Assembly: GCA_903875605.1 (NCBI GenBank)
Contig: CAIQWT010000099.1
Coordinates: forward strand, 1-34,148
Source of the DNA: an uncultured Geobacteraceae bacterium
GTDB lineage: Bacteria; Desulfobacterota; Desulfuromonadia; Geobacterales; Pseudopelobacteraceae
DNA: 34,148 nucleotides
Reading direction: 5' to 3'
The position numbers and the translations under genes were made by a program. Positions within the stretch are counted from its first letter, which is position 1, and every line of letters starts with the position of its first letter. The notes under the pieces were generated by a model. That model made no database searches, was not told where the DNA came from, and worked only from the letters and a program-made list of their open reading frames with translations. This document shows, piece by piece, positions 32,279-34,148 of the stretch.

Positions 32279-34148
32279 ATGTCTACAGATTATTATCTTC
32301 GTCTGCGCCGCAGATTTATCAGTGCCGTTATACTTGTGCTTGTAGCATTATCAGGTGTGGTGTACGTACACGGAATTCCTGAAAGAGAGCTACAGTTCTC
32401 AGTTGCCGGACTTGCTGTTAGTTGTCTGCTGTTAGTTCTGCTGACAGTGCTGCCATATATTTTTCTGCAACAATTCAAGAAGCTTGAGCAGGTCAACCGT
32501 AAACTTGAGGAGCAGCAAATCGATCTTGAACTCAAAGTCGAACTGCTTGACGCCGCTTCCGACGCAATTCTGCTGCTTGATGAGAAAGGGCAGTTTGTCT
32601 ATTTTAATACTGCACTGCAGGCCATGACCGGGTATAGCCGTGAGGAATTACTGCTAAAAGGTCTTCATGGAATACAGCCACCTGAATTTGCCGCCCGGAT
32701 ACAGGAAAATATCAAAAGAGTTTTTGATCATGGAGAAGCATATTTCGAGTCTGCGTATGTTCGTAATATCGGGGATATTCTGCCGATAGAAGTTCACGCC
32801 CGGGTGACAAATGTTAATGGCCGAACTCAGATTCTAAGTATGGTGCGTGATATAAGGGAACGTAAAGAGTCCGATAACAAAATAAAAACTACAATCAAGG
32901 AATGGCAGGGAACCTTTGATTCCGTTGAGGACGTGGTATGGTTGCTGGATATTAACCGTACAATCATCCGTGCTAATAAAGCCACTGAGAGTGTGTTCAA
33001 AAAACTTTCTCAGGACGTAATCGGTTGCAGTTGCTGTGAAGTTTCACATAGTGACATGATTCAGCATGAGAACTGCCCATTTGCACGGATGCTAGAAACT
33101 AAAAAACGTGCATCAATGCAGCTCCACATCGCAGACAGGTGGTTTGAAGTCTCCGTTGATCCTGTCTTCTCAGAAGATGCTACTATTATTAATGCCGTTC
33201 ATATCGTTAAGGATATTACTGATTTGAAAAAGGCAGAGATGCGTGAAATAGTCCGTTCAGAAATTCTGGAACGAATTGCACGCGGTGAGTCGCTTTCCGG
33301 GCTTCTCTCGTTTATTGCCACTTCGATTGAGAATGAAAATCCAGGAATGCTCTGTTCAATACTGTTGGTCAGTGATGACGGTAAAAGATTGTTGAACGGG
33401 GCTGCTCCAAGTTTGCCAGACATTTATAACAGTGCAACCCATCGCACAAAAATCGGTGATGGAATTGGTTCGTGCGGTACTGCTGCTTTCCGGATGAAGC
33501 GGGTTATTGTGGAAGACATTAATACGCATCCCTTTTGGAAAGGTTTTGCACCCGCTCAGGTTGCCGGGCTACGCTCGTGCTGGTCTGAACCGATTATTTC
33601 ATCAACAGGCCTGCTGCTCGGCACCTTTGCCATCTATCATCGATCTCCGGCTATTCCTACTGAAAACGAAATATCACTTATCCAACAGGCATCTGCTTTT
33701 GCCGGTATCGCTATAGAGCGGAGTCGAGGTGAAGCTGAGCGCATGGAGTTGGAACAGTTGCTGAGCCAGTCGCAGAAAATGGAGGCAATTGGGCACCTGT
33801 CTGGTGGCATAGCCCATGATTTTAATAACTTATTGACACCTGTTTTAATTTACGCCGACATGCTTAAGCGTTCATTGCCGGATAACGATAAGGCACGGTC
33901 TCAGCTTGACGGTATTATTAAAGCATCCGGCAAGGCACGGGATCTGACGCAGCAACTACTCAGCTTCGGGCGTAAGCAGGTCATGCAGATACAAGTCGTA
34001 GATCTGAACGACGTTATCATGTCTTTCTATTCGATGGTGCGCCGGACGCTGCGTGAAAATATAAGTCTTAGTCTGCAGCTTTCCGGACAACCGGTTGTGG
34101 TTCGTGCTGATATTTCAAAGATAGAGCAGGTGCTCTTGAATATGGTAC
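32279..34148 (+). CDS. membrane histidine kinase (2 TM, PAS, PAS, GAF, HisKA, partial HATPase), cut by window end
   Basis: Open frame from ATG 32279 (GGAG seven bases upstream) to the window end, 623 codons without stop. Two hydrophobic segments (about 12-30 and 43-66) are followed by a coiled coil, a PAS domain (about 80-195, ending MVRDIRERKE), a second PAS domain with a cysteine cluster (CSCC then NCPF, about 250-275), a GAF domain (about 325-485, with GSCGTAAF and the EPIISSTG-LLLGTFAIYHRSP stretch), the H-box GGIAHDFNNLL and the start of the ATPase domain. The rest of the ATPase domain and any receiver lie outside. The GAF plus cysteine-bearing PAS suggest cytoplasmic ligand or redox sensing (inference). 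The 91-base gap upstream shows no terminator, so it may belong to the chemoreceptor operon. Confidence 0.9.
   Translation, partial: MSTDYYLRLRRRFISAVILVLVALSGVVYVHGIPERELQFSVAGLAVSCLLLVLLTVLPYIFLQQFKKLEQVNRKLEEQQIDLELKVELLDAASDAILLLDEKGQFVYFNTALQAMTGYSREELLLKGLHGIQPPEFAARIQENIKRVFDHGEAYFESAYVRNIGDILPIEVHARVTNVNGRTQILSMVRDIRERKESDNKIKTTIKEWQGTFDSVEDVVWLLDINRTIIRANKATESVFKKLSQDVIGCSCCEVSHSDMIQHENCPFARMLETKKRASMQLHIADRWFEVSVDPVFSEDATIINAVHIVKDITDLKKAEMREIVRSEILERIARGESLSGLLSFIATSIENENPGMLCSILLVSDDGKRLLNGAAPSLPDIYNSATHRTKIGDGIGSCGTAAFRMKRVIVEDINTHPFWKGFAPAQVAGLRSCWSEPIISSTGLLLGTFAIYHRSPAIPTENEISLIQQASAFAGIAIERSRGEAERMELEQLLSQSQKMEAIGHLSGGIAHDFNNLLTPVLIYADMLKRSLPDNDKARSQLDGIIKASGKARDLTQQLLSFGRKQVMQIQVVDLNDVIMSFYSMVRRTLRENISLSLQLSGQPVVVRADISKIEQVLLNMV

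Overview
The window looks like a chromosomal piece of a Geobacter-like bacterium (Desulfuromonadota, formerly Deltaproteobacteria). This is inference from content: a dense set of hybrid histidine kinases with GGIAHDFNN-type H-boxes, a sigma-54 response regulator, FIST and sCache signalling proteins, a CheX/CheY pair, and a coiled-coil kinase with QATEEML repeats that I associate with this group. I saw no rRNA, tRNA, CRISPR array, insertion sequence or phage gene.

Region 1 (1-16023, all +) is a surface-glycan assembly cluster. It has four GT2 glycosyltransferases (21, 1289, 4563, 7721), four GT4 glycosyltransferases (3386, 5460, 6599, 12400), two SAM methyltransferases (2499, 9850), a B12-binding radical SAM protein (8437) and two large multi-pass membrane proteins (10596 and the YfhO-like 13582). 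Most genes overlap by four bases or sit within a few bases, so this is one or a few long operons continuing from upstream. The DPM1-like enzyme at 7721 plus the two membrane proteins suggest a lipid-linked sugar donor used on the outer face of the membrane. No flippase, polymerase or ABC exporter is in the window. The first 3.4 kb is patchy in base composition, with a sharp jump inside the second gene. A TrmN6-like tRNA methyltransferase (16020) follows by overlap, and a bidirectional hairpin terminator at 16741 closes the block.

Region 2 (16812-19354): a CheY-like receiver and a CheX-type phosphatase carrying four exact-period 29-residue repeats run leftward. Divergent from them is a parvulin-type peptidyl-prolyl isomerase (18268) with its own terminator.

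Region 3 (19436-34148) is a signalling island. A membrane hybrid kinase (19436) is coupled to a sigma-54 activator (21391). Converging on it is a two-gene unit, FIST sensor (26333 to 25176) then soluble hybrid kinase (25174 to 22781). Divergent from the FIST gene is an operon of a chemoreceptor (26795), a PAS kinase (28491), a lone receiver (29681) and a REC-PAS-GGDEF-EAL protein (30067), followed by another kinase cut by the window end (32279). The 461-base divergent spacer holds a near-consensus sigma-54 promoter facing the chemoreceptor and three copies of a 14-base box (NRACWWTWGTCGCA) at enhancer-like distances. Together with the nearby activator gene this makes a testable circuit: membrane kinase to sigma-54 activator to boxes to chemoreceptor and c-di-GMP operon. 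That circuit is the most interesting item here, but it is a hypothesis. Most individual genes belong to known families.
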